Below are positions 20,096 through 28,384 of a stretch of DNA of 64,000 nucleotides, one piece after another. Under the pieces are notes generated by a model that was given only the letters and a program-made list of their open reading frames with translations, was not told the origin of the DNA and ran no database searches. The stretch is from JAHEGP01 sp963751595 (GTDB lineage Bacteria > Pseudomonadota > Gammaproteobacteria > Pseudomonadales > JAHEGP01): the NCBI GenBank assembly GCA_963751595.1, contig CAVVVC010000005.1, positions 95,821 to 159,820 on the forward strand, written 5' to 3'. A program made the position numbers and the translations under genes. Positions within the stretch are counted from its first letter, which is position 1; every line of letters begins with the position of its first letter.

Positions 20096-22246
20096 ATGAC
20101 CAGAGCCCTGATGCTGATTCCCCTGGAGCCCCGCGCCGGCGTCACCTGTGTCAGCCTCGGTATTTGCCTGGCGGTGCAGCGCACCGGTGTCGCCGTCAAC
20201 TTTTTTAAACCCATAGCCCAACCCGACCCGGGCTATGAAGGCCCGGAGCGCTCCACCGAGATTATTCGCCACGCGACGACGTTGGTGCCACCCGCGCCGT
20301 TCAGCCTCGATGCGGCGGAAGATTTTATATCGCGACAGCGCCTTCCAGACCTGCTGGAGCAGATCGTCGAGCGCTGCAAACGCGGCACCATCGGCGCTGA
20401 ACTGGTAGTCATAGAAGGCATGGCACCCAGACCTGAGCAGCCGTTCGCCACGCGGGTGAACTACCAGATTGCCAGGGCTCTTGGGGCAGATATCGTGTTT
20501 GTGTCATACCCGGACCCAAAAGCCAAGCATCGAATACGCGATCGGGTGGAACTGGCGCAGAGCGAATATGGCGGCACCAGCGGCGAGAACATCAAGGGTT
20601 ACATCATTAACAAGGTGAACGCCCCGGTCTACCGCGGCAGCAGCGCGCCGAAGGCATTGCAGGAAATTGACGCTGCTCCGACCTCCCAGAAAACCGCTCT
20701 TGACCTGGAAGCCATGGACGACAGCCCCCTGCCCCAGTTGGGAGCCATACCCTGGAATCCTGCGCTGGTAGCCCCCCGCGTCGCGGATCTGCGTGATCAC
20801 CTGGGCGCAAAGGTTCTCTACGAGGGCGACATCAACAGCCGACGCATCAGCAATGTGGCGTTCTGCGCACGCTCTGTTCCCACCATGATCCACCTGATGC
20901 TGCCGGAATCCTTGCTGGTCACCTCCGGCGACAGACCGGACGTACTGACGGCCATCTGCCTCGCCGCGCTGAATGGCACCGCCATCGGCTGCGTGTTACT
21001 GACCGGCGGCATTGCTATCGAGCCTTCCATCGCCGATCTGTGCAGAAACGCGATGATCACCAGCCGAGTGCCTATTCTGCTGAGCGCCAGCGACACCTGG
21101 GAGACCGCCCAACGCTTGCAGGACTTCAACAGCGATATTCCCCCGGACGATAGGGAACGCATCGACCTGGTTGGTGAATTCTTTGCCAACCACATGGATC
21201 AAAGCTGGATCGAGAGCCTGACCAGGGGTTCCGCCAGAACCCTGAAATTGTCCCCCCCTGCGTTTCGCTACCAGTTGGTCGAGTTGGCCCGTGCGGTGGA
21301 GCGGCGCGTTGTCTTGCCCGAGGGGCTGGAGCCACGCACAGTGAAAGCCGCGGCAATATGCGCGGAGCGCGGTATCGCGGTACCGGTTCTGCTGGGGAAT
21401 CCCGAGGATGTCCATCGGGTTGCCCGCCAGCAGGGCGTGGAGTTAGGCGAACGGGTAGAGATTATCGACCCCAAGGCCGTGCGCGAACGCTATGTCGAAC
21501 CCATGGTCGAGTTGCGCAAGCACAAAGGCCTGGAGGCGGTTATGGCGCGGGAACAACTGCGGGACAACGTGGTACTGGGCACTATGATGCTGGCGCTGGA
21601 CGAGGTAGATGGCCTGGTTTCAGGCGCCGTGCACACCACCGCCAACACCATTCGCCCCGCCCTGCAGCTTATCAAGACAGCGCCCGGCGCCAACCTGGTG
21701 TCGTCAATTTTCTTCATGTTGCTTCCGGATCAGGTGCTGGTGTATGGCGATTGCGCGATCAATCCCGACCCGGACGCCGGCCAACTGGCAGACATTGCCA
21801 TTCAGTCCGCCAACTCCGCCGCCGCCTTCGGCATTGAGCCCCGGGTGGCGATGATAAGCTATTCAACCGGGGCGTCCGGCACCGGCTCCGACGTCGAAAA
21901 AGTGCGCGAAGCCACCCGAATCGCCAAGCAACGGCGGCCCGACCTGAGCATAGACGGCCCCCTGCAATACGATGCCGCCGTCATAGAGAGCGTCGCCAAG
22001 AGCAAGGCGCCCGACAGCCCGGTTGCGGGCCAGGCCACCGTGTTTATCTTTCCCGATCTCAACACCGGCAACACCACCTACAAGGCCGTGCAACGCAGTG
22101 CCAACCTGGTCAGCATCGGCCCCATGCTCCAGGGCATGCGCAAGCCGGTAAACGACCTTTCCCGCGGCGCCCTGGTCGATGATATCGTCTACACCATTGC
22201 ACTCACCGCGATCCAGGCGAACCAGGCGGCCTCGCACCATCCGTAG
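20096..22246 (+). CDS. pta: Phosphate acetyltransferase
   Basis: Converts acetyl-CoA and phosphate to acetyl phosphate and CoA. At 716 aa it is the long gammaproteobacterial form. The N-terminal region resembles the P-loop dethiobiotin-synthetase-like domain (LIPLEPRAGVTCVSLGICL), the DRTGG domain lies around residues 220-330 (SLLVTSGDRPD), and the C-terminal PTA catalytic domain includes VDGLVSGAVHTTANTIRPAL and YSTGASGTGSDVEKVREA. It forms an operon with ackA. A short perfect hairpin overlaps its stop codon. Confidence 0.96.
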   Translation: MTRALMLIPLEPRAGVTCVSLGICLAVQRTGVAVNFFKPIAQPDPGYEGPERSTEIIRHATTLVPPAPFSLDAAEDFISRQRLPDLLEQIVERCKRGTIGAELVVIEGMAPRPEQPFATRVNYQIARALGADIVFVSYPDPKAKHRIRDRVELAQSEYGGTSGENIKGYIINKVNAPVYRGSSAPKALQEIDAAPTSQKTALDLEAMDDSPLPQLGAIPWNPALVAPRVADLRDHLGAKVLYEGDINSRRISNVAFCARSVPTMIHLMLPESLLVTSGDRPDVLTAICLAALNGTAIGCVLLTGGIAIEPSIADLCRNAMITSRVPILLSASDTWETAQRLQDFNSDIPPDDRERIDLVGEFFANHMDQSWIESLTRGSARTLKLSPPAFRYQLVELARAVERRVVLPEGLEPRTVKAAAICAERGIAVPVLLGNPEDVHRVARQQGVELGERVEIIDPKAVRERYVEPMVELRKHKGLEAVMAREQLRDNVVLGTMMLALDEVDGLVSGAVHTTANTIRPALQLIKTAPGANLVSSIFFMLLPDQVLVYGDCAINPDPDAGQLADIAIQSANSAAAFGIEPRVAMISYSTGASGTGSDVEKVREATRIAKQRRPDLSIDGPLQYDAAVIESVAKSKAPDSPVAGQATVFIFPDLNTGNTTYKAVQRSANLVSIGPMLQGMRKPVNDLSRGALVDDIVYTIALTAIQANQAASHHP

Positions 22247-22253
22247 ATGGTGC
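22234..22253 (+). other. Perfect hairpin overlapping the pta stop codon
   Basis: GCACCATC, loop CGTA, GATGGTGC forms an 8-bp perfect stem spanning the TAG at 22244-22246. There is no T run after it, so it is not a standard intrinsic terminator. It could protect the mRNA 3' end or help a Rho-dependent stop. Confidence 0.4.
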
Positions 22254-22379
22254 ATCCATCGCAGCCTGCAACACTTCAATGCAATCTGCTACAGCCATGC
22301 AGACCCGCGCCACGCTGCCGCATCCCTGCCATTAAGCTGATCCGGAGGAGTTGTCATAGCCGCTGCCGGACGGCCACAA

Positions 22380-22408
22380 TTGGCTTACATTTTTTAAGAT
22401 AATATGAT
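22380..22408 (+). promoter_or_regulatory. Candidate sigma-70 promoter for the 22.5-kb secreted-protein gene
   Basis: TTGGCT at 22380-22385 and TATGAT at 22403-22408 are separated by exactly 17 bases in a locally AT-rich stretch, about 50 bases upstream of the ATG at 22460. Pattern-based inference. Confidence 0.55.
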
Positions 22409-22459
22409 AGTGTCGTTTTAGGGATAATGTCACACACAAAACGTTGGAGATAATCAGCC

Positions 22460-25135
22460 ATGGAATGGTTATCGTGCAGCAGTACTCGCACGCCCCATGG
22501 CGCCCTGTTACTGACGCTGCTGACCGTGTTATTGAACACCCCGTTACCCGGCATCGCCGCCCAACCCGCCTCTCCGATAGCGACTTGGGACTGCAACCCG
22601 CTAGACCCATTGGATGCTCTACCAACGGCTATCCCATGTTTCCGAGCATGGCTCTCGGGCACGAATCGCGTGACCCTGGAGTGGCGGGTCGCAAACACCG
22701 CAGGTCCCATCGTGTTTGTCTACGATACTGTGGCAGCGCCCTATGAAGACCCTGGCTTCAAGCCCGCGAGATGCGCCAGCGGCCCACTGGACGGCTGCGC
22801 GATTTCACTTGAAGTTGAACAGGGTGGCTATTACCGCTGGGTGCTCAGCATAGCCTCGACTACCGGCGCGCCTATTTATGTAGCCACCGACCTGATGGTG
22901 CCTTCGCTGTACGCACCCGACGTGAGCCCCCGGCTCACCAAAGTCGATATGCTCAACCCGACCGATGTCTACTTTAGCTGGACCCCCGACCCCCGTAACG
23001 GCATAGCTGCCAGCGACACAGATACCGCCTGGATAGAGCTGCGAAGACCCGGATCGCTGCTTTGGGATAGCGGCCACTACCCTCGCTATAACGGCGGCTA
23101 TTCAGTGCCGGCGTCGGCATTGGCGCAGGCAGGTACCCGGGTTTTTGGTGCTCGGGAATGTTACCTGCCACCCGGGGCACAAACCAAACTCTGCAGCCGG
23201 GAGACAAGCTTCGGCGTGGCCGTTGGCTACGATCGATTTCTCGGCTCAAACCACCGCCACGTTGCTGCCGGCGAAGATGTGGAAGTTGAGTTCTCCACCG
23301 ATTCCGGCGATGTCCATCTGCTGGCATCCCGCAGCCTGGTGCCCTTAAACAACGGTCTGCGGCTGACCGCCACACTGGATAATCGTTACACCATTGACGG
23401 GGCACGCCTGACTCCGGGTGTACACACGCTAGACCTGATTTCCTGCGCATGGGCAGAGGGCAGATGTTCGAACAGGGAGGATTTCATCGCCCCAGTGAAT
23501 GGCCAAATCACACTTCAACATGCCACCGGTGCGGTAGCGCAAGGGGAAGCGCTTTATCTATTTTTCAGCACCGACGGGATCGAGCAAATACTGGCTCCCT
23601 ATACCGGCATTTTTTTTCTGACGATAGAAGATGTGCAATTCCCGTTTCACCCTGTGGCCGCCGGCGGGACAATCGGGTTCTTGGTGACCACCAACCGGGA
23701 TACCCTTCACCTGGTTGTCGACAGCCCGATGGAATGGAATATCGGACGCGACTACACCCACGATTTTAGCCTCGGCTCGGCCCATACTGTGCTCGGTCCC
23801 GGAGGCGCCCTGGATGTTACTTTTGACGACAAAGAGGGAGTCTGGTTGCTCAACGAATTTGCCAACAATATCGAGCACCTATCCTCTGCCGGTAAAATGG
23901 AGACCATCAATATGCCGCTGCTGCGCGACCCCCTGTCGGCACCAACCGCCTTTGCCCCGATTACGCCCTTTTGGTTCTGGGGGCCTGATCCACTCAGTGC
24001 CGGGCTTGAAGTTTCCATCAGTGTTCTCGGCGAGCGGGTTTTGCAGAATGGGGCTTTAATCTGGTTTACCCAGGGCGGGGGCTTCGACCCGACAACCTCA
24101 TCCCGCACTAACAACAGTTCACGTATCGTATCCATCGATCCCTCAGTGGAGGACTCACCGACCACCGTTTATGATGACCGCGTGTGCGCTTACAATCTCC
24201 CCAACAGCAGTCCTTCCGAAATGGATTCAGAGCCGTTGGCGCCGGGTCAACAACTTGTCGGCCTGGCAGCAGCCCGCGGCAAAATCTGGGTCGCTGAAAG
24301 CCACGGGCTCTTTTCCGACAAGCCCTCCGCTATTTCATCTTTCATCCCCGGGCAAACAGCGTGCGGAAACCTGCTGAACTTTGGTGATCAATCCATACTG
24401 GATAGTGAGCATCTACAGTATTGCCTTGACGGTCAAACAGCGGAGCAGGACGGCTGCATGGAAAGGTTGTTGCTTCCTTCCGGCGACGAATATGACCACC
24501 CCCGCAACGTAAAGGTGGCCCATTTGATGGCAGACCCAGTCGACGACTCGATCTGGTTTACCGATGCCTGGGGCCAGTACCTCGGCAATGTCAACCCGGA
24601 CAGGGAAGACAGCCTCACCCTGCATGCCATGGACAAAATCCACAGCGACATCCTGCCGTTCGGTGGCTTTCCCTGGAGCCTTCAGGTGGATGCGAACGCC
24701 GTATACTTCGTCGAATACATGACGCGCCACATCGTTCGATTCGACAAGGCCACGCAGACTTTCCATGAAATTTTCGTGCCCTACGCCAGTGAAGAGGTCA
24801 ACCTGCATTCCCTGGCGCTGGACACCATGCGCAATCGGCTCTGGTTCACCCTTACCAACGAAGGCCAAGTACCCACCGACACGGCAGCCTCTACCATTGG
24901 CTTCGTGGATTTGAGTGATTGGCAGCGGTATATCGAAAACCCTGACAGCGGCGAGCGCATAGCGGGCACTATTTATCGAGGCTTGGATAGCATTCCGGCA
25001 GCCGATGGCGCCCCGGGTGAACACCAGAATTTTCGCGGCATAGCGTTTGACCCCGCCACCGGCCGCATTGCACTCGCCACGGGACGCCGCGAGCAGATAA
25101 CGGTGCTGGACCCCCTTCCCGGGTTCTGGCCATAG
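22460..25135 (+). CDS. Large secreted protein with C-terminal streptogramin-lyase-like beta-propeller
   Basis: Protein of 891 aa with a hydrophobic N-terminal signal (GALLLTLLTVLLNTPLPGIAA) and no other membrane segment. The middle contains immunoglobulin-like beta-rich stretches. The last 300 residues show repeated WF-type blades (DDSIWFTDAWGQYLGNV, VYFVEYMTRHIVRFD, NRLWFTLTNEGQ, RIALATGRREQITVLD) reminiscent of Vgb/SMP-30-like propellers. Eight or more cysteines fit an exported, disulfide-bonded protein. GGAG lies ten bases before the ATG. No precise family is recognised, so the function is unknown. It stands alone between pta and the tRNA gene. Confidence 0.75.
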   Translation: MEWLSCSSTRTPHGALLLTLLTVLLNTPLPGIAAQPASPIATWDCNPLDPLDALPTAIPCFRAWLSGTNRVTLEWRVANTAGPIVFVYDTVAAPYEDPGFKPARCASGPLDGCAISLEVEQGGYYRWVLSIASTTGAPIYVATDLMVPSLYAPDVSPRLTKVDMLNPTDVYFSWTPDPRNGIAASDTDTAWIELRRPGSLLWDSGHYPRYNGGYSVPASALAQAGTRVFGARECYLPPGAQTKLCSRETSFGVAVGYDRFLGSNHRHVAAGEDVEVEFSTDSGDVHLLASRSLVPLNNGLRLTATLDNRYTIDGARLTPGVHTLDLISCAWAEGRCSNREDFIAPVNGQITLQHATGAVAQGEALYLFFSTDGIEQILAPYTGIFFLTIEDVQFPFHPVAAGGTIGFLVTTNRDTLHLVVDSPMEWNIGRDYTHDFSLGSAHTVLGPGGALDVTFDDKEGVWLLNEFANNIEHLSSAGKMETINMPLLRDPLSAPTAFAPITPFWFWGPDPLSAGLEVSISVLGERVLQNGALIWFTQGGGFDPTTSSRTNNSSRIVSIDPSVEDSPTTVYDDRVCAYNLPNSSPSEMDSEPLAPGQQLVGLAAARGKIWVAESHGLFSDKPSAISSFIPGQTACGNLLNFGDQSILDSEHLQYCLDGQTAEQDGCMERLLLPSGDEYDHPRNVKVAHLMADPVDDSIWFTDAWGQYLGNVNPDREDSLTLHAMDKIHSDILPFGGFPWSLQVDANAVYFVEYMTRHIVRFDKATQTFHEIFVPYASEEVNLHSLALDTMRNRLWFTLTNEGQVPTDTAASTIGFVDLSDWQRYIENPDSGERIAGTIYRGLDSIPAADGAPGEHQNFRGIAFDPATGRIALATGRREQITVLDPLPGFWP

Positions 25136-25333
25136 GCTTTGTAACGCCGTGGGGCGATCCGGGTTGGCGCTGCGATGGGCAGTATTCCAGCTCACAGGTG
25201 TGGGTGACACAGGCTTTGCTTGGCACCCGCCGTTGCGCTCGCTATAATGCCGCCGCTTGATCCGGGTGACAGGGCTTCCGCCTACTACCATCACCCCCTC
25301 TCCCGACAGCCCTTGCTCCTCTCGCTGTCATAC

Positions 25334-25410
25334 GGGCCCATAGCTCAGTTGGTTAGAGCATCCGACTCATAATCGGCAGGTCGCAAGTTCAAGTCTTGCT
25401 GGGCCCACCA
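25334..25410 (+). tRNA. tRNA with CAU anticodon, probably tRNA-Ile2 (AUA-reading)
   Basis: A 77-nt cloverleaf with encoded CCA: acceptor GGGCCCA pairs with TGGGCCC, D-arm GCTC/GAGC, anticodon loop CTCATAA (anticodon CAT at 25368-25370) and T-arm GCAAG-TTCAAGT-CTTGC. CAU could be elongator Met or the lysidine-modified Ile2. The position near rpsU-dnaG-rpoD resembles ileX-type loci, and the weak first anticodon-stem pair is unlike tRNA-Met of E. coli, so Ile2 is favoured. The anticodon-stem outer pair (25361 with 25377) is a T-C mismatch. Confidence 0.9.
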
Positions 25411-25450
25411 TTTCAACAAAATCAATACCACCTCGGACGGTTTTGACAAG

Positions 25451-25940
25451 TTAACCTTGCCACACCTGCCCATCACGCCTCGCCTGTAGATATACATCAA
25501 CGACCTCACCATCCCGATCCGAGGCTCGCCCCAGGTAATGCTGCTTGCCATTGAGCTTTACGAAGATCTCGTCGATGAAAAAGGTATTGCCATATACCGA
25601 AATGCTTCCGTTTCAATCTTCGAGCGTACAGCGCGCCGAATTTTATGCACCAGAGGCGGATGGCTTCTCGGCTGACGATCATGCCGCGTTCAGTATCCAG
25701 CCAGCCGATGGACCCGAACAGCCCGACATCGACGACGACCCCGGGCAACTCCTCAGGAATCCACCAGCCCATGCCGTAGCGCCAGCCACTCAATATTCCG
25801 GCTATCACCCCACTGCGGTCAGCCTCTAACAGCTCTACCGATGCCTCGGACAGCACCCGGTTTTCACCGCATTTACCGCCGATCAAATGCTGAGTCGGTT
25901 TTTTGGCTAAGGCTACTGATCGCTGTAGACCTTTCAGCAT
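25451..25940 (-). pseudogene. Decayed IS6-family transposase remnant
   Basis: On the minus strand two frames together encode an IS6/IS26-type transposase core. The upstream frame gives VSREAIRLWCIKFGALYARR, and after a one-base shift near 25593 the next frame gives FFIDEIFVKLNGKQHYL then DRDGEVVDVYLQARRDG, ending at a TAA at 25451-25453. This includes the first catalytic Asp and second Asp region of the DDE domain, but the rest of the domain with the final Glu is missing. The N-terminal 75 residues are not recognisable. No terminal inverted repeats were identified. It lies 40 bases 3' of the tRNA gene. Confidence 0.75.
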
Positions 25941-26125
25941 CGTCGAAGAAAGTAGTCGAGAGCACTCTCGACATCGCCAGGTCCTTCAAAGGCAAAGTGT
26001 CGCTGCTGCATGTAGCAGTGCCTGAGCCAGATTTCGTTGGCTATGATGTTGGACCCCCAGTCAGTACGCGACTCGGTTGCCAAGGATTTCCATCACGAGC
26101 ACGCTGAACTGCAGAGCATCGCAAA
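25905..26125 (+). pseudogene. Frameshifted universal stress protein (UspA-like) remnant
   Basis: The frame reads LLIAVDLSASSKKVVESTLD then FKGKVSLLHVAVPEPDFVGYDV, the first strand and helix of a UspA domain. At a CCCCC run near 26052 the frame shifts, and the adjacent frame continues as PQSVRDSVAKDFHHEHAEL and QSIANRM. The nucleotide-binding GxGxxG region at the C-terminal end of the domain is absent, and there is no proper start codon. It is a remnant lying between the IS6 fragment and the decarboxylase operon, which it faces. Confidence 0.7.
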
Positions 26126-26199
26126 TCGAATGCCTACAAATTTTTCCAGGCGTCATCTGAACACATTCCAATCTTGGGTGCCTGCGACCGCTTTGTATC

Positions 26200-27363
26200 T
26201 CAGGCCAATACAGACCAGAGGATTCCGGCGGCGATGGCTGAGCCGATCACGCCTGCGACGTTGGGGGCCATAGCATGCATGAGGAGGAAATTATCCGGAT
26301 CCGACTCTCGGCCAATCAGCTGGACGACGCGCGCAGAGTCCGGCACGGCCGAGACCCCGGCGGCACCGACCAGGGGGTTGATTTTTTCCTTCAGGAAGAG
26401 ATTCATAAACTTGGCAAAGAGCACGCCCCCCATGGTCGCCATGCAGAAGGAAAGCGCGCCGAGGCCGAAGATGAGTAATGAATCCCCGGACAGAAAGCCC
26501 TGGTTGACCATTACGCCGTCGACCTCGACCATGCGCACGGCTTGGGTGCTGGCACCGACCGAGAAGCCGAGCAGGATCGTAACGATATCGATCATGGCAT
26601 TGCGCGCCGAGTTGGCGAGGCGGTCAGTGACCCCGGATTCCTTGAGCAGGTTACCAAAGAAGAGCATGCCGAGGAGTACCATGGAGCCCGGCGCGATCAT
26701 GGCGCAGATGAGGAAGGCGGCGATCGGGAAAATGATGCGCACCCGTTGCGGCACCGGCTTGGGCGCCTTCATGTGAATCCTGCGCTCGGACTCGGTTGTC
26801 AGTAGCCTCATGATCGGCGGCTGGATGACGGGAACCAGGGCCATGTAGGAATAGGCGGCAATGGCGATCGACCCGAGCAAGTGCGGCGCAAGCTTGGCGG
26901 AGAGAAAAATCGCGGTGGGCCCGTCGGCGCCACCGATAATACCGATCGCCCCGGCCTCCTGTGCGCTGAAGCCGAGGGCCAATGCCCCGAGAAAAGTCAG
27001 AAAGATGCCCACTTGTGCGGCCGCACCCAGCAACACCAGCTTCGGGTTGGACAGCATGGTGGAAAAGTCGGTCATTGCGCCGATCCCGAGGAAGATAAGC
27101 GGCGGAAAGATGCCTTCCTTCACCCCGAAATAGAGATAGCTGAGGACACTGCCCTCATCGTAGACGCCGAGGGGCATCCCGCTCAGGTGGGGGATGTTGC
27201 CGACGATAATGCCGAACCCGATCGGCAGCAGCAGCAGGGGCTCGTACTCTTTAAGGATGGCAAGCGTCACGAACACCAGTCCGATCAGGATCATCAACGC
27301 ATGGCTCCAGGTCAAGCCTGCGAGCCCGGTCGATTCAAGAAACTGGAGGAACTGGCTCATCAT
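26200..27363 (-). CDS. Na+-translocating decarboxylase beta subunit (OadB/MmdB type)
   Basis: Membrane subunit that decarboxylates the carboxy-biotin carried by the carrier subunit and couples this to Na+ export. The 387-aa product is highly hydrophobic with about ten or more membrane segments. It contains the conserved ion-site motif GIIGGADGPTAIFLS, the later NLLKESGVTDRLANSARNA and a C-terminal HAMAPNVAGVIGSA, all typical of OadB/MmdB. Its ATG overlaps the stop of the biotin carrier gene by four bases. It is the last gene of the operon; no terminator is obvious. Confidence 0.93.
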   Translation of the reverse strand: MMSQFLQFLESTGLAGLTWSHALMILIGLVFVTLAILKEYEPLLLLPIGFGIIVGNIPHLSGMPLGVYDEGSVLSYLYFGVKEGIFPPLIFLGIGAMTDFSTMLSNPKLVLLGAAAQVGIFLTFLGALALGFSAQEAGAIGIIGGADGPTAIFLSAKLAPHLLGSIAIAAYSYMALVPVIQPPIMRLLTTESERRIHMKAPKPVPQRVRIIFPIAAFLICAMIAPGSMVLLGMLFFGNLLKESGVTDRLANSARNAMIDIVTILLGFSVGASTQAVRMVEVDGVMVNQGFLSGDSLLIFGLGALSFCMATMGGVLFAKFMNLFLKEKINPLVGAAGVSAVPDSARVVQLIGRESDPDNFLLMHAMAPNVAGVIGSAIAAGILWSVLA

Positions 27364-27803
27364 GCCAGTTCGACGAGCACTTGCCCTTGCCTCACGGGAT
27401 CACCGGTTTTGACATAGAGCTTGGCGACTTTTCCCGCACGCGGCGCAGTGATTCGATTCTCCATTTTCATGGCTTCCATTTTCAAAAGATCCTGCCCCGC
27501 CGTCACGGCGTCCCCTTCTTTGACGTAGACTTCCAACACCGCACCGGGGATCGGTGCCGTCACGGAACCGGTGGATTCGCTACCAGCCATGGTCGGTGTC
27601 ACCGGCGGGTGCGCGACAGGCTCCGTGGTGCCGCGTTGCACACTGGTCGAAGGCCGGCGCTGCTCGCTCCCCTTCTGTCGAATACTGTGGATCTCGACCG
27701 AGTAAGCCTTGCCGTCAATATCCACCTCGGCGCGCTCGCCGGACAGGGATTTGAGGGTCAGCACGAAATCATGGCCGTCAACGTTGAGATGGTATTCTTT
27801 CAT
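27360..27803 (-). CDS. Biotin carboxyl carrier subunit of the Na+-pumping decarboxylase
   Basis: A 147-aa biotin carrier. The C-terminal biotinyl domain has the canonical biotinylation site EAMKMEN with VYVKEGDAVTAGQDLLKM before it and VKTGDPVRQGQVLVEL after. The N-terminal half (DGKAYSVEI) is the small beta-domain typical of MmdC or the OadA tail, and a Thr/Pro-rich linker lies between. It overlaps its neighbours on both sides by four bases (ATGA), strongly suggesting translational coupling and stoichiometric assembly with the gamma and beta subunits. Confidence 0.93.
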   Translation of the reverse strand: MKEYHLNVDGHDFVLTLKSLSGERAEVDIDGKAYSVEIHSIRQKGSEQRRPSTSVQRGTTEPVAHPPVTPTMAGSESTGSVTAPIPGAVLEVYVKEGDAVTAGQDLLKMEAMKMENRITAPRAGKVAKLYVKTGDPVRQGQVLVELA

Positions 27804-28192
27804 CGGGGGCCCTTGCGCATAGACTGGCGGCTGGATAGCGAGCGCATCTGCCCGGCCTGCCGCCAGATGGATTCCGACCCGCTGCGGCGTATGGTGATGC
27901 GCTGTACCGCGCTGCCATCTTCGGGTCGCATCGCGTGTTCCAGCACCATGGCGATCGCGGCAACGATTGCTTTCTCACGCGCGTCCTCCTCCGAAACCCG
28001 GGCCTTGTCCGGCACTTCGGCCGTTCTGCGGTTGCGGCGTCGAGTCGTATCCAGCCATTCCAGCACCCTTGGAAGCGCGAAGATCATCAGGCTGACCAGC
28101 ACCAGCCCCAGAAAGACGATGGCCATGCCGGTGATCGAAATCGCCAGTCCCTCGTTGTCCATAATGTTTTGCAGATCGAACTGGAATTGCAT
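27800..28192 (-). CDS. OadG-like gamma (MmdD) subunit of the Na+-pumping decarboxylase
   Basis: Small single-span membrane protein of about 130 aa with an N-terminal segment GMAIVFLGLVLVSLMIFAL and a charged cytoplasmic tail, the pattern of OadG/MmdD subunits that anchor the carboxyltransferase to the membrane pump. The start is uncertain: ATG 28192 is used, ATG 28162 would also leave the usual short leader, and GTG 28222 opens the frame. None has a clear ribosome-binding site. It overlaps the biotin carrier gene by four bases. Confidence 0.8.
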   Translation of the reverse strand: MQFQFDLQNIMDNEGLAISITGMAIVFLGLVLVSLMIFALPRVLEWLDTTRRRNRRTAEVPDKARVSEEDAREKAIVAAIAMVLEHAMRPEDGSAVQRITIRRSGSESIWRQAGQMRSLSSRQSMRKGPR

Positions 28193-28260
28193 AAGAATAA
28201 TAAGTTCTAAAGTGTATGGCACTGTCTTAAGCCGATTCGGGTGTCCATCGGCAGGACCTT

Positions 28261-28280
28261 CGCCGACAGCGATGTCGGCG
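28261..28280. other. Perfect hairpin in the gap before the gamma-subunit gene
   Basis: CGCCGAC, loop AGCGAT, GTCGGCG forms a 7-bp perfect stem in the 190-base gap between the carboxyltransferase stop and the gamma-subunit start. There is no T run on either side. The 11-mer GTTCTAAAGTG also occurs at both ends of this gap (28204-28214 and 28382-28392). An mRNA processing or stability element that sets subunit ratios is possible, but this is only an inference. Confidence 0.45.
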
Positions 28281-28384
28281 CAGAGCCCCCGGGGACGGGT
28301 TTACGGCGTGTGCTGACGGGGTAGATGCCCGGAGCGGCGCTTTGAAAATCCTGTGCTTTTCTCCTTAAGTAAGTGCCATTCGTT

